Source: QYOJ01 sp964616825 (GTDB taxonomy: Bacteria > Bacteroidota > Bacteroidia > Bacteroidales > FEN-979). Taken from it: DNA of 64,000 bases. The position numbers and the translations under genes are program-made. The stretch is taken from positions 101,110-165,109 of the forward strand of contig CAZTSX010000005.1 in NCBI GenBank assembly GCA_964616825.1. Reading direction: 5' to 3'. The first letter of the stretch is position 1. Each line of letters begins with the position of its first letter. Under the pieces are notes generated by a model, which was given only the letters and a program-made list of their open reading frames with translations, was not told where the DNA came from and made no database searches. Positions 33,438-42,250 of this stretch are shown in pieces.

Positions 33438-34094
33438 ATGAAACGTTATATCACACTATTCGTCCTCGTATTTTTTCTAATCCCATACATACCATTTGCC
33501 CAGAAGGGATCTTCCGCCGATTTCTCAACATCAAGACCAAACAACATCCATAGTGGATTTACCCTGAAAGTTGGACCCGTATTCCCGTTCGGGAAATTCG
33601 CTTCCGGTTAAACTACTTCCTTAACCAGGATGAACTTTCAATCTGCCAGAATTGGAGGAAACCTGAGCCTGGGATACCTCATTTACATCGCCCCTGCGGT
33701 AGCGAATAACATTCTGCGATTCGGAATTGACGCTACCTTTCTTGATATTTGGTTTGCTACGGCAACCCCTTTTCCCGGCTCCGACAAAAAAACGTCAGAG
33801 GTCTGGTACTATTTCGTAGGACAAAAATTCGGTCCCCTCATTACCGTCAATCCGGTTGACAAATTAATGATCGATCTGAGCTATAAACTTAATGCTAACC
33901 TCAGCTGGCACGACAATTATTTTGGGGCTAACATCCTTGGTCAGGAAATTATGATGAATATCCGTTACAGAGTATTTCTTCTCTCCCTGATGTATAATTT
34001 CGGAACGATTAACTACAACGGCTTGGATCGTTCCAAGCCTGATCAGGTGATCGATATCACAACGTTCAGAGTCCTGCTTGGCTTTAAATTTTAA
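33438..34094 (+). pseudogene. Outer-membrane beta-barrel protein gene interrupted by an in-frame TAA
   Basis: Starting at ATG 33438, a signal peptide (MKRYITLFVLVFFLIPYIPF then AQKG) leads into a barrel strand (GFTLKVGPVFPFGKFASG). Codon 58 is TAA (33609-33611), and the same frame then continues without shift as TTSLTRMNFQSARIGGNLSLGY to the stop at 34094, ending GFKF with a terminal Phe. The two parts are one small barrel protein of about 218 codons. A single C-to-T change (CAA to TAA) would explain it. Alternatives are assembly error or rare readthrough. The C-terminal part alone (from 33630) would lack a signal peptide. Confidence 0.75.
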
Positions 34095-34140
34095 TCTGAA
34101 ATCTATTTTTTTATAGTAATCAAACAAACAACTTCAGCGT

Positions 34141-34749
34141 ATGAGAAAAAGCACCATCCTGATCCTTGTCGGGTTATTAATTGCCACCGGTGGATCTTTA
34201 TTCGGACAAAAACTCAAATCCGGCAGTTTTTCTGCATTGAAAGGACAGAGTGAAATCAACCTTCAATATGATTATTCCAATATGGCAGTTGGAAAATTTA
34301 AAAAGGAGGCGGATTACATTGCCAAACGCTCCAAGGACATAAACAAAAAAGATGATGGAGCCGGTGATACCTGGGCCAAAGCATGGATCAATGACCGTTC
34401 TGACCGATTTCAACCTACGTTCGAAAAAAACTTCAATTCCAAAACTGGCAAGTGCGAAATCACTGGTAAAGAGGGAGTCGAAGTCAAGTTTACCCTGATT
34501 GTTAAAACGCTCTTTACCGAACCAGGAATGAATGTGGGGGTTATGCGCAAAAATGCCTACATAAACATGGTCGTGGAACTTGTTGAGACAGCTAACCAGG
34601 AAACGATAATCGGAAAGGCGGAATTAAAAAACATCCAGAGTGTCAATATGGGTGGATATGACTTCGATACAGGCACCCGGATCCAGAGTTGTTACGACCG
34701 CGCCGGAGATAAATTCGGGAGTTTCGTTTGCAAATACATAGATAAGTAA
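34141..34749 (+). CDS. Exported protein of unknown function
   Basis: 202 residues with a signal peptide (about 1-22, ending SLFGQ). The mature protein has alternating strands and charged loops (SEINLQYDYSNMAVGKFKKEADYIAKRSKD, GVEVKFTLIVKTLFTEPG, VELVETANQETIIGKAELKNI). I do not recognise the family. It lies 46 bases after the broken barrel gene and could belong to the same periplasmic or outer-membrane set. Confidence 0.65.
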   Translation: MRKSTILILVGLLIATGGSLFGQKLKSGSFSALKGQSEINLQYDYSNMAVGKFKKEADYIAKRSKDINKKDDGAGDTWAKAWINDRSDRFQPTFEKNFNSKTGKCEITGKEGVEVKFTLIVKTLFTEPGMNVGVMRKNAYINMVVELVETANQETIIGKAELKNIQSVNMGGYDFDTGTRIQSCYDRAGDKFGSFVCKYIDK

Positions 34750-34767
34750 GTCGCAATTAGTTTTTCG

Positions 34768-36426
34768 TTATTCGCAATTTGCTTTATAGACTTCTTCTCC
34801 ATGAGAGAAGGTCTTTATCACGTTTACTTCAGGGATTTCAGATAGGGGGATTTCCATGATATCTTTATCCAGGATCACAAAATCTGCCCATTTCCCTGGC
34901 TCAAGGCTGCCGTAATCTTGCTCATCGAAGTTGGCTTTCGCCGCCCAGATCGTGATCGACTTCAACGCCTCTTCCCGGGTCAGCCCGTTTTCAATCCGGA
35001 ATCCACCAGCAGGATATCCTTCTTCGTCCTGCCGGGCGACAGAAGCGTAGAAGGTCAATAACGGGCTGATCCGCTCAATCGGAAAATCAGTTCCGTTTGC
35101 CAACCATCCATTTTGAGCTAGCAGATCCTTGTATGCATAGGCCCATTGAATACGTATTGGCCCCAGTCTCTCTCCGGCCCAATACATATCGGATGTGGCA
35201 TGGGTAGCCTGAATGGAAGGGATAATAGAATGTTTCCCGAATAGAATCAGATCAGCCGGATCAACTACCTGCGCATGTTCAATCCGCCATCGCCGGTCAT
35301 TATCTCCTTTTAGATACTCCCCATAAATATCCAGCAATACCCTCGTCGCTGAATCTCCGATGCAGTGTGTATTCACCTGGAAGCCGTTGTCATATGCTAA
35401 TTGACAGATTTCCCGTATCGAATCGGGAGAAGTAACCTGAATCCCGATTTTGGAGGGATCATCGGAATAGGGTTGTTTGAGCAAGGCTGTCCGGCTACCC
35501 AGACTCCCATCAGCATAAAGCTTCACCGAGCAGATATGAAGCCGATCCGTGACGTAAGGCCCCCTCTTCATGAAGTCACCAATATTCTCCGGAGAAGGCT
35601 CTATCATCGCGTATATATGAATCTTTATCACTTCCTGCTGTGTGATGGAGTCCAACAACTTCAACGTACGATTCTCCAGACCGGCATCCGCCACACCAGT
35701 CAAACCAAAAGAGAAGCATTGTTCTTCAGCCTGTTTGATGAGCTCAACTGCCTGATCTTCATCCGGTTTCGGAATAGCTCTCCGCAGGTGATCAGCAGCA
35801 TTTTCACTGAGGATGCCTGTCAACTCCCCGTCGATGATCTCAACCTCTCCTTCTGAAAATGGGTGACGGGTTGTAATCCCCGCAATATCCAGGGCTGTCT
35901 GGTTCGCCAGGACTACATGTCCGTCGATCCGTACCAGAACAACCGGTCGGTCAGGATAGAGCGAATCAAGTCTCTCTTTCGAAGGAAACACTTTATTTCG
36001 CCATAGATTCTGGTCCCATCCTCGACCGGTAATCCATGTCGCCTGCTCAATGGAATCGGTATTCTCAATTCGCTCAATCACTTCATCAAAAGAGCTGCAG
36101 CCCACCAGATCAATCCACTTGAGCCCGAGCGCAAGTCCATAAAAATGGCAATGAGCATCAATAAAGCCCGGAAAGATCGTCAGGCCATCTGCATCTAGTT
36201 GATTTTTTGGAGAATAAGTGGCAAGAAGCGCCTCTTTATCTCCAGTTTCAATTACCTTTCCCCGGTCTATGACGAAGGCTTCAATATTGGGGTTTGATTC
36301 GTCCATTGTATATATCTTGGCATTGTAAACAATGGTCTCTACATGCTTCTTCATAGTGCAGGAATTAGATAAAAAAAGTGTCGAAAGAAAAACCAAAAAT
36401 GGTAACTGTCTTATTTTCAAGTACAT
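34768..36426 (-). CDS. Amidohydrolase family protein (YtcJ-like) lipoprotein
   Basis: 552 residues. A lipoprotein signal ends at about Cys23 (FLSNSC). The metallo-amidohydrolase sequence begins with AKIYTMDESNPNIEAFVIDRGKVIETG, then the metal-binding strand GFIDAHCHFYGLALG, later VNTHCIGDSA and RIEHAQVV, and ends with an alpha-beta composite (GSLEPGKWADFVILDKDI). Family members hydrolyse amides, such as N-acyl compounds. Substrate unknown. It is transcribed alone, with a clear TAnnTTTG element at 36450-36457. Confidence 0.9.
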   Translation of the reverse strand: MYLKIRQLPFLVFLSTLFLSNSCTMKKHVETIVYNAKIYTMDESNPNIEAFVIDRGKVIETGDKEALLATYSPKNQLDADGLTIFPGFIDAHCHFYGLALGLKWIDLVGCSSFDEVIERIENTDSIEQATWITGRGWDQNLWRNKVFPSKERLDSLYPDRPVVLVRIDGHVVLANQTALDIAGITTRHPFSEGEVEIIDGELTGILSENAADHLRRAIPKPDEDQAVELIKQAEEQCFSFGLTGVADAGLENRTLKLLDSITQQEVIKIHIYAMIEPSPENIGDFMKRGPYVTDRLHICSVKLYADGSLGSRTALLKQPYSDDPSKIGIQVTSPDSIREICQLAYDNGFQVNTHCIGDSATRVLLDIYGEYLKGDNDRRWRIEHAQVVDPADLILFGKHSIIPSIQATHATSDMYWAGERLGPIRIQWAYAYKDLLAQNGWLANGTDFPIERISPLLTFYASVARQDEEGYPAGGFRIENGLTREEALKSITIWAAKANFDEQDYGSLEPGKWADFVILDKDIMEIPLSEIPEVNVIKTFSHGEEVYKANCE

Positions 36427-36449
36427 AATAAAATAATTTAATGAATGTG

Positions 36450-36457
36450 CAAAAATA
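36450..36457 (-). promoter_or_regulatory. Candidate -7 element for the amidohydrolase gene
   Basis: TATTTTTG on the minus strand lies 23 bases upstream of the start at 36426. Confidence 0.5.
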
Positions 36458-36503
36458 TGAAAACAATTTCTTGATTCACTTGACTTTTATTGAAATGATT
36501 TAT

Positions 36504-36511
36504 TATTTTTG
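36504..36511 (+). promoter_or_regulatory. Candidate -7 element for the DUF6580 gene
   Basis: TATTTTTG lies 23 bases upstream of the ATG at 36535. The gap 36427-36534 thus carries divergent promoters. Confidence 0.5.
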
Positions 36512-36534
36512 TAAGGAACTATTAGAATATATTA

Positions 36535-37098
36535 ATGAAATATAAAGCCTTTAATCTTAGGTTTTTTATTGTTTTCTCTGTTATTATTGCAGCTGCGCTT
36601 ATGCGATTGCTACCCCACTGGCCTAACTTCACCCCGGTGGCGGCAATGGCATTGTTTGCGGGCACCTATTTCGAGAGAAAGCGTTTCGCTTTCGCCATAC
36701 CAATCGCTGCATTATTCATCAGCGATCTCTTTATTGGGTTTCACGCAATCATGCCTGCCGTCTACCTGAGTTTTGTTATCACGGTAGTGATCGGAGCAAC
36801 CATCCGAAAACATGTCTCCGCACGAAACATCGTGCTGGCTGCCTTTTCATCATCAGTAATCTTTTTCCTGATTACTAACTTTGCAGCCTGGTTGGCCTTA
36901 CCGATGTTATATCCTCAAACCTTTGCAGGTTTGACGCAGTGTTATATTGCGGGCATGGTGTTTTTCAACGATGGATCCCAGGGTATCTCATTCTTTGTCA
37001 ATGAACTTATGGGTACGCTCTTCTTCAGTGCGGTATTTTACGGAGCCTTTTACCTGGCGCAAATGCGATTTCCGGTCGTCGACCGATCCAGGTTTTAG
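36535..37098 (+). CDS. DUF6580 family integral membrane protein (putative transport protein)
   Basis: 187 residues with five or six membrane segments. The hallmark is RLLPHWPNFTPVAAMALFAGTYF near the N-terminus and a Phe-rich YFERKRFAFAIPIAALFISDLFIGFH. The fold resembles S-components of ECF vitamin transporters, so a role in substrate uptake is plausible but unproven. The stop overlaps the end of the convergent GroES-like gene by four bases. Confidence 0.85.
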   Translation: MKYKAFNLRFFIVFSVIIAAALMRLLPHWPNFTPVAAMALFAGTYFERKRFAFAIPIAALFISDLFIGFHAIMPAVYLSFVITVVIGATIRKHVSARNIVLAAFSSSVIFFLITNFAAWLALPMLYPQTFAGLTQCYIAGMVFFNDGSQGISFFVNELMGTLFFSAVFYGAFYLAQMRFPVVDRSRF

Positions 37099-37478
37099 GA
37101 AAACAGTTCTTCATCCCTCTCCAGCAGGAGGATGGAATGTTGATGGACAATAAAGTACTTCTCATCATTGAATAATACTTCAATGGCGCCCTTTTGCAGA
37201 AATATTGCAAGGTCGCCATTTTTAGGTTGCAGAGGGATGTAACGGACGTTTTCCTCTGCGTGTTTCCAGGATTCATTCGTATCTTCAGAAGGAATCGGAA
37301 TGGGGAAACCCGGGCCGCATTTGACAACATAGCCTGTCTGGATCTCCTCTTTTTCCTGGTATCCCGGGGGAAGATAGAGTCCTGCTTTTGTTTTGTTGGA
37401 AATCTTTTTTGGTTTGATCAGTACGCGATCACCTACCACGATCAGATTTTTCAGATTACCTGCAGTTTCATTACTCAT
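37095..37478 (-). CDS. GroES-family co-chaperone-like protein
   Basis: 127 residues from the ATG at 37478; an open frame extends to 37565, but that extension overlaps mutL and its promoter. The sequence VVGDRVLIKPKKISNKTKAGLYLPPGYQEKEEIQTGYVVKCGPG matches the GroES beta-barrel and mobile loop, followed by a non-standard insert and C-terminus (FLQKGAIEVLFNDEKYFIVHQHSILLL). It is longer and more divergent than canonical GroES and is not next to groEL, so it is probably the GroES-like paralogue common in Bacteroidota. Confidence 0.85.
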   Translation of the reverse strand: MSNETAGNLKNLIVVGDRVLIKPKKISNKTKAGLYLPPGYQEKEEIQTGYVVKCGPGFPIPIPSEDTNESWKHAEENVRYIPLQPKNGDLAIFLQKGAIEVLFNDEKYFIVHQHSILLLERDEELFS

Positions 37479-37499
37479 GAGAATCTTTGTTATAAATTC

Positions 37500-37507
37500 C
37501 AAAATTA
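37500..37507 (-). promoter_or_regulatory. Candidate -7 element for the GroES-like gene
   Basis: TAATTTTG on the minus strand lies 21 bases upstream of the start at 37478. Confidence 0.5.
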
Positions 37508-37551
37508 TAAAAACCATTGAATTGAACCTCCTCCGATTCAGGAAAAATGGG

Positions 37552-37559
37552 TACTTTTG
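37552..37559 (+). promoter_or_regulatory. Candidate -7 element immediately before mutL
   Basis: TACTTTTG ends five bases before the ATG at 37565. Used as a -7 element it would give a leaderless transcript, and it argues against the upstream ATG at 37547 being the start. Confidence 0.45.
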
Positions 37560-37564
37560 TGGCA

Positions 37565-39328
37565 ATGGGAAACATCATTCGTTTATTGCCTGAATCGGTA
37601 GCCAACCAGATCGCTGCGGGCGAGGTTGTGCAACGACCAGCCTCTGCTGTCAAGGAGTTGCTGGAGAATGCTGTTGATGCAGGAGCGACTGAAATCAAAC
37701 TGATAATCAAGGATGCAGGCAAGACATTGATCCAGATAATTGATAACGGATGTGGCATGTCGGAACAGGATATACGAATGTGCTTTGAACGTCATGCTAC
37801 CTCGAAGATCAAAAACGCAAATGACCTCCTGAACATCCGTACATTAGGCTTCCGCGGTGAAGCCCTCGCTTCCATCGCTTCCATCTCCCAGGTAGAGCTC
37901 AAATCAAAACGGGTAGAAGATGAAGTAGGAACAGCGGTCACTGTAAACGGATCCGAGTTTATCTCCCAATCGCCTGTCAACTCTTCTGATGGAACAACTG
38001 TAACGGCAAAGAACCTCTTTTTTAATGTCCCGGCCAGAAGAAATTTCCTCAAAAGTAACACCTTGGAGCTGAAGTATATCATGGAAGAGTTCAACCGGGT
38101 AGCTCTTGTTCATCCCGATATCAGCTTTCAGCTATACAACCAGGATAAAATTCTTCATCAGCTCTCATCCTCAAACCTGAAGCAGCGACTGGTTGCTTTG
38201 CTCGGCAATACTTACAACAACCGCCTGATCCCTATCCAACAAGAGACTCAGGTTGTTAATATTTCCGGATACATCGGAAAACCGGAGTACGCAAAAAAGA
38301 AACGAGGAGAGCAGTATTTCTTTGCCAACGGCAGATTTATTAAGAATCCCTATCTCAATCACGCTGTGGAGAATGCATTCAGGGATCTCATCCCAAAAGA
38401 GGCATTCCCCCCATACTTTATCTACCTGGAGGTTGATCCTCAGACCATCGACGTGAACATCCACCCGACAAAAACAGAGGTGAATTTCCAGGATGCGAAA
38501 AGTCTGTATGCCATCCTGCACTCAACCATCAAACAGTCCATCGGCCATTACAATCTTGCTCCTGTCCTTGACTTCGAGACCGAGAGATCGCTGGAAGTCC
38601 CTCCCCTGTCAAAAGACCATCCATTAACACCCCCTTTCATCACCATCGACCCGGAATACAATCCCTTTGAGAAAAAGAGGAAATCACAGATGGAGATCAA
38701 TTACCCTAAATCTACGGGGGATTCCCAGACCATGGATCTCCCTGACACAGATATATCTACTCCGAATGTAATCCAGATAGAACGTAATTACCTGGTTTCC
38801 CATATCAAAAACGGGATCGTTGTGATTGATCAACAACTGGCTCATGAACGAATTCTTTACGAAGAGTTCCTCAAGTCAGGAGAAAACAAGGATACTGGAG
38901 CTCAGAAGCTACTGTTACCACAGACCGTTCAGGTTACTCCAGACGATGCTGAAGTCATCCGGAGCATCATCCCTGTAATGGAGCATTCTGGCTTTGAGAT
39001 CTCTGACTTCGGCCAAAACTCTTTTGTGGTGCATGCTGCCCCACCCGGCATTGAATCCACATTGATCCAGTCTGTGATCGAATCGATCCTGGAAGCATAT
39101 AAAACGGAAACCGACGAATTTAATCAGCATGGAGAGAGAGAACTGGCAAAAACCATGGCTCTGCGCATGGCAATAAAACACGGACAATCCCTGAAACCGG
39201 AAGAGGCAGAAGCGGTTATACAACAACTGATGACCTGTGCAGCGCCAGATATCTCACCGGAGGGGAAACCTACAATGATACTGCTGAGCTATAAAGAACT
39301 CGCAAACAAATTTAAACGCACAACCTGA
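37565..39328 (+). CDS. mutL: DNA mismatch repair protein MutL
   Basis: 587 residues from the ATG at 37565, which matches the usual short start (GNIIRLLPESVANQIAAGEVV). An ATG at 37547 is in frame but lies within the promoter-like element. The GHKL ATPase motifs are ELLENAVDAGA, DNGCGM, and GFRGEALASI. The C-terminal dimerisation domain (about 390-587) carries VVIDQQLAHERILYEEF, where the endonuclease consensus DQHA-x2-E-x4-E has Gln and Leu instead of His and Ala, and a SPEGKPT segment replaces CPHGRP. The protein works with MutS in mismatch repair; whether it nicks DNA is doubtful from the motif. Confidence 0.95.
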   Translation: MGNIIRLLPESVANQIAAGEVVQRPASAVKELLENAVDAGATEIKLIIKDAGKTLIQIIDNGCGMSEQDIRMCFERHATSKIKNANDLLNIRTLGFRGEALASIASISQVELKSKRVEDEVGTAVTVNGSEFISQSPVNSSDGTTVTAKNLFFNVPARRNFLKSNTLELKYIMEEFNRVALVHPDISFQLYNQDKILHQLSSSNLKQRLVALLGNTYNNRLIPIQQETQVVNISGYIGKPEYAKKKRGEQYFFANGRFIKNPYLNHAVENAFRDLIPKEAFPPYFIYLEVDPQTIDVNIHPTKTEVNFQDAKSLYAILHSTIKQSIGHYNLAPVLDFETERSLEVPPLSKDHPLTPPFITIDPEYNPFEKKRKSQMEINYPKSTGDSQTMDLPDTDISTPNVIQIERNYLVSHIKNGIVVIDQQLAHERILYEEFLKSGENKDTGAQKLLLPQTVQVTPDDAEVIRSIIPVMEHSGFEISDFGQNSFVVHAAPPGIESTLIQSVIESILEAYKTETDEFNQHGERELAKTMALRMAIKHGQSLKPEEAEAVIQQLMTCAAPDISPEGKPTMILLSYKELANKFKRTT

Positions 39329-39334
39329 CAATCT

Positions 39335-40165
39335 ATGAGCTCCAATCAATATAGACCTGCCGGATTCAAGCTACTTCCTCCTGTCGTAAAAAACCTTCTG
39401 ATCATTAATGGATTGTTTTTTCTGGCTACCTGGTCATTCCAGTCTGTCTTCGATATCGATTTGCCCCGGGTCCTGGGTCTGCACTATTTCCAATCAGACT
39501 ATTTCCAACCCTACCAGTTTGTTACTTATATGTTTCTGCATGCTGATTTCTATCACATTATCTTCAACATGTTTGCCCTCTGGATGTTCGGATACCTGCT
39601 GGAGAATGTTTGGGGATCCAAGCGATTTTTAATTTACTACATGGTCACAGGCATTGGGGCAGCCATTATTCAAACCCTGATAAACTGGTGGGACTTCTCT
39701 TCCCTGCAAAACGATGCGCTTCTCTATTCTGACCACCCGTCGCTGGATGCCTTTGTTGGTTTTGTTAAAAGCTATTTCCCAAACTACTATGAATATCATG
39801 AAACCATCAGGGAATTCATCGGGCAGTGGACGTTGTCACCGGATAATCCGGCCTTTGCTTCACAATCGGTTGACTATGTAAATCAGCTGATCAAACTTCA
39901 AATGGATGTACCCACAATCGGTGCTTCCGGAGCGGTATACGGGATCCTCCTGGCTTTTGGAATGATGTTTCCCAACATGCTGGTATACATCTATTTCCTT
40001 TTCCCGATCAAAGCCAAATGGATTGTCATCCTCTATGGCGCTATTGAACTCTTTTCAGGCATCTCTAATAATCCCAACGATAATGTGGCTCACTTTGCGC
40101 ACCTGGGCGGGATGATCTTTGGATTCTTCCTCATCCTGTATTGGAGGAAAAAAACAATTTCCTAA
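39335..40165 (+). CDS. Rhomboid-family intramembrane serine protease (first of a tandem pair)
   Basis: 276 residues with six membrane segments. The catalytic dyad is Ser198 in GASGAVYG and His256 in VAHFAHLGG. The HxxFN motif is HIIFNMFALWMFG, and the WG-like loop is present. An unusually long soluble insert (about residues 115-190, Asp/Tyr-rich) separates the third and fourth segments. Family members cleave membrane-embedded substrates. It starts six bases after mutL and is followed directly by a second rhomboid gene. Confidence 0.92.
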   Translation: MSSNQYRPAGFKLLPPVVKNLLIINGLFFLATWSFQSVFDIDLPRVLGLHYFQSDYFQPYQFVTYMFLHADFYHIIFNMFALWMFGYLLENVWGSKRFLIYYMVTGIGAAIIQTLINWWDFSSLQNDALLYSDHPSLDAFVGFVKSYFPNYYEYHETIREFIGQWTLSPDNPAFASQSVDYVNQLIKLQMDVPTIGASGAVYGILLAFGMMFPNMLVYIYFLFPIKAKWIVILYGAIELFSGISNNPNDNVAHFAHLGGMIFGFFLILYWRKKTIS

Positions 40166-40181
40166 CGAACCATCCGTTGAT

Positions 40182-41114
40182 ATGAATATGAATCAGATCC
40201 CTCAAAATCCTTTTCTGGACATCCGTAATTTCTTCCGGAAGAAATCGGTTCTATCTTATTTTGTAATCATCAATATCGTTGTCTGGATTTTGATCCAAGC
40301 CTTCCGGGTCCTGGCTTTTCTGTTTGATAAACCTGATTCCGCCGCTGCTTTCTCTTCTGTAATTGATTACCTTGCCGTTCCCGCCTCCCTTCCCATACTG
40401 ATGGAACGACCCTGGACTCTCATCACCTATATGTTTCTGCATGTCAGTATCTGGCATATCCTTTTCAATATGTTGTGGTTGTACTGGTTTGGCCGGATCT
40501 TCATGGAATACCTGACGCAGAAACAACTCTTCTGGGTTTATGTAATGGGTGGACTGGCCGGTGCGTTTGTCTATATCCTGGCGTTTAATATATTCCCTGT
40601 CTTTACACCAACCATTGAGATATCCTATGCCCTCGGTGCCTCTGCCGCCGTGATGGCCATCGTGACTGCCATCTCATTCCATGTCCCTAACTATACAATA
40701 TACCTGCTTTTCTTTGGAAGGGTAAAGATTATCTACCTGGCCATAGTGCTGTTTATCTTTGATTTTTTCATGATCCCATCCGGAAATGCCGGAGGCCACA
40801 TTGCCCATATCGGTGGCGCCATCCTGGGTTTCCTCTATATCAAGTCGCTTCGCCCCTCATCCATCTCGGCATACAGTCATAAAGGAACCTTTTCAACCTG
40901 GTTTTCCAGCTTGTTTACCATCAGGAAAAGATCAGGATCTGCTGGCACCAAAGGAAACCATCGCCATCCGGTATCAGATGAAGATTATAATTACCAGAAA
41001 TCTCAACAACAGAAGCGTATCGATATGATCCTGGATAAAATCTCTAAAGGTGGCTACGATTCCCTGACCAGGGAAGAGAAAGAGTTCCTGTTTAAATCAT
41101 CCGGGAAACATTAG
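40182..41114 (+). CDS. Rhomboid-family intramembrane serine protease with C-terminal cytoplasmic tail (second of tandem pair)
   Basis: An open frame exists from 40119, but the ATG at 40182 avoids overlap with the previous gene and gives 310 residues. The catalytic Ser is Ser154 in LGASAAVMAI (GASAA rather than GASGA), and the His is His209 in GGHIAHIGG. HILFNMLWLYWFG is the second-segment motif. A tail of about 90 residues ends in a helical EEKEFLFKSSG segment, resembling DUF6576. Both rhomboid genes probably belong to one operon with mutL and the EEP-family gene. Confidence 0.9.
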   Translation: MNMNQIPQNPFLDIRNFFRKKSVLSYFVIINIVVWILIQAFRVLAFLFDKPDSAAAFSSVIDYLAVPASLPILMERPWTLITYMFLHVSIWHILFNMLWLYWFGRIFMEYLTQKQLFWVYVMGGLAGAFVYILAFNIFPVFTPTIEISYALGASAAVMAIVTAISFHVPNYTIYLLFFGRVKIIYLAIVLFIFDFFMIPSGNAGGHIAHIGGAILGFLYIKSLRPSSISAYSHKGTFSTWFSSLFTIRKRSGSAGTKGNHRHPVSDEDYNYQKSQQQKRIDMILDKISKGGYDSLTREEKEFLFKSSGKH

Positions 41115-41122
41115 AAGCAGAC

Positions 41123-42244
41123 ATGGCAGCACGAAAAAGAACATCCTGGCTTATCCTGGTGAACATCCTGCTCCTTTTGAATATTGGTGCAATCATATCC
41201 CTTTTTTGTTCTTATGCCGCCCATTACATTGATCCACGCGACGCCTGGAGCTTCGCTTTGTTCGGGCTCTTATACCCCTGGATCCTGATTCTGAATCTGG
41301 CGTTTATTCTCCTCTGGCTGATCCTCTGGAAAAGGTATGCTCTGCTCTCCATTATTGCCATCCTTATCGGTTGGAATCAGTTGAATACAATGATTGCAAT
41401 AAATTACGAAACGCCTGTGATTCCACCTGCACAAAACATGAGCCTGATTACGTATAACGTCCATGGATTTACAGGAGAACCAAATGAAAAAATAGATTTC
41501 CGTGCAGAAATCATCGAATACATTGCCGGAGAGCATCCGGATATTTTATGCCTCCAGGAGTTCCATATCCGGGAAGCAGACACAGCGCTGGTCATCCGGA
41601 AGTGCATCCAGACCTGGAACCTGCGCTATCATTACATCAAGAATTACTATAGAAACCAGGGATGGACAGGTGTCAACGGAATCGCTACCTTCTCACGCTT
41701 TCCAATCGTTCGAAAAGGAACACTTAAGCATCAGCCATCCAAACATTTTGCTATTTATACTGACATCGTGATGGAATATGATACCCTGCGGCTCTTCAAT
41801 GTTCATCTGGCCTCACTCAGACTTGGTCAGCATGATGTTGATTTCTATTACCAGCTGAAAAAGAATGAGACTGAAAACGTCAACCTTAAAAAGGGGTTAT
41901 TGAGTATTCTGCGTAAGCTTCGAGCAGCTTTTCTGCTCCGTGCAAAGCAAACAGATATTCTGATTCTAGCGATTAAGAATTCACCGTACCCTGTACTGGT
42001 TTGTGGGGACTTGAACGATTCTCCCTTTTCATATACCTACCATAAGCTAACTCAAAACCTGACCGACTCATACAATGAAGCGGGCAAGGATTTCTTCGGT
42101 AGTACCTACGATGGAGTTTTACCTAACTACAGGATCGATTACATTCTGCACGACAAACACTTCAGGGTATTCACATATAAAACAAACAATGTCACCTTTT
42201 CTGACCATTATCCAGTCTCCGGATTGGTGATGTTCAACTATTAA
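41123..42244 (+). CDS. Endonuclease/exonuclease/phosphatase-family membrane protein
   Basis: 373 residues. Three membrane segments at the N-terminus (about 8-30, 40-62, 67-85) precede an EEP catalytic domain. Catalytic motifs are LITYNVHGF, ILCLQEFH (acidic metal ligand), GDLNDSPFS and the terminal SDHYPV. Such proteins cleave phosphodiesters, either in nucleic acids or phospholipids; the membrane anchor makes a lipid or periplasmic substrate likely. It starts eight bases after the rhomboid gene and ends six bases before uvrB. Confidence 0.88.
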   Translation: MAARKRTSWLILVNILLLLNIGAIISLFCSYAAHYIDPRDAWSFALFGLLYPWILILNLAFILLWLILWKRYALLSIIAILIGWNQLNTMIAINYETPVIPPAQNMSLITYNVHGFTGEPNEKIDFRAEIIEYIAGEHPDILCLQEFHIREADTALVIRKCIQTWNLRYHYIKNYYRNQGWTGVNGIATFSRFPIVRKGTLKHQPSKHFAIYTDIVMEYDTLRLFNVHLASLRLGQHDVDFYYQLKKNETENVNLKKGLLSILRKLRAAFLLRAKQTDILILAIKNSPYPVLVCGDLNDSPFSYTYHKLTQNLTDSYNEAGKDFFGSTYDGVLPNYRIDYILHDKHFRVFTYKTNNVTFSDHYPVSGLVMFNY

Positions 42245-42250
42245 CCTGTC

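Noticed and set aside
33609..33611. TAA as a recoded codon
   Set aside because: One isolated case in a window where TAA ends many intact genes; a mutation or sequencing error is simpler.
37479..37565. Longer GroES-like protein starting at 37565
   Set aside because: The extra residues overlap mutL and both promoter elements, and the GroES fold begins after the Met at 37478.
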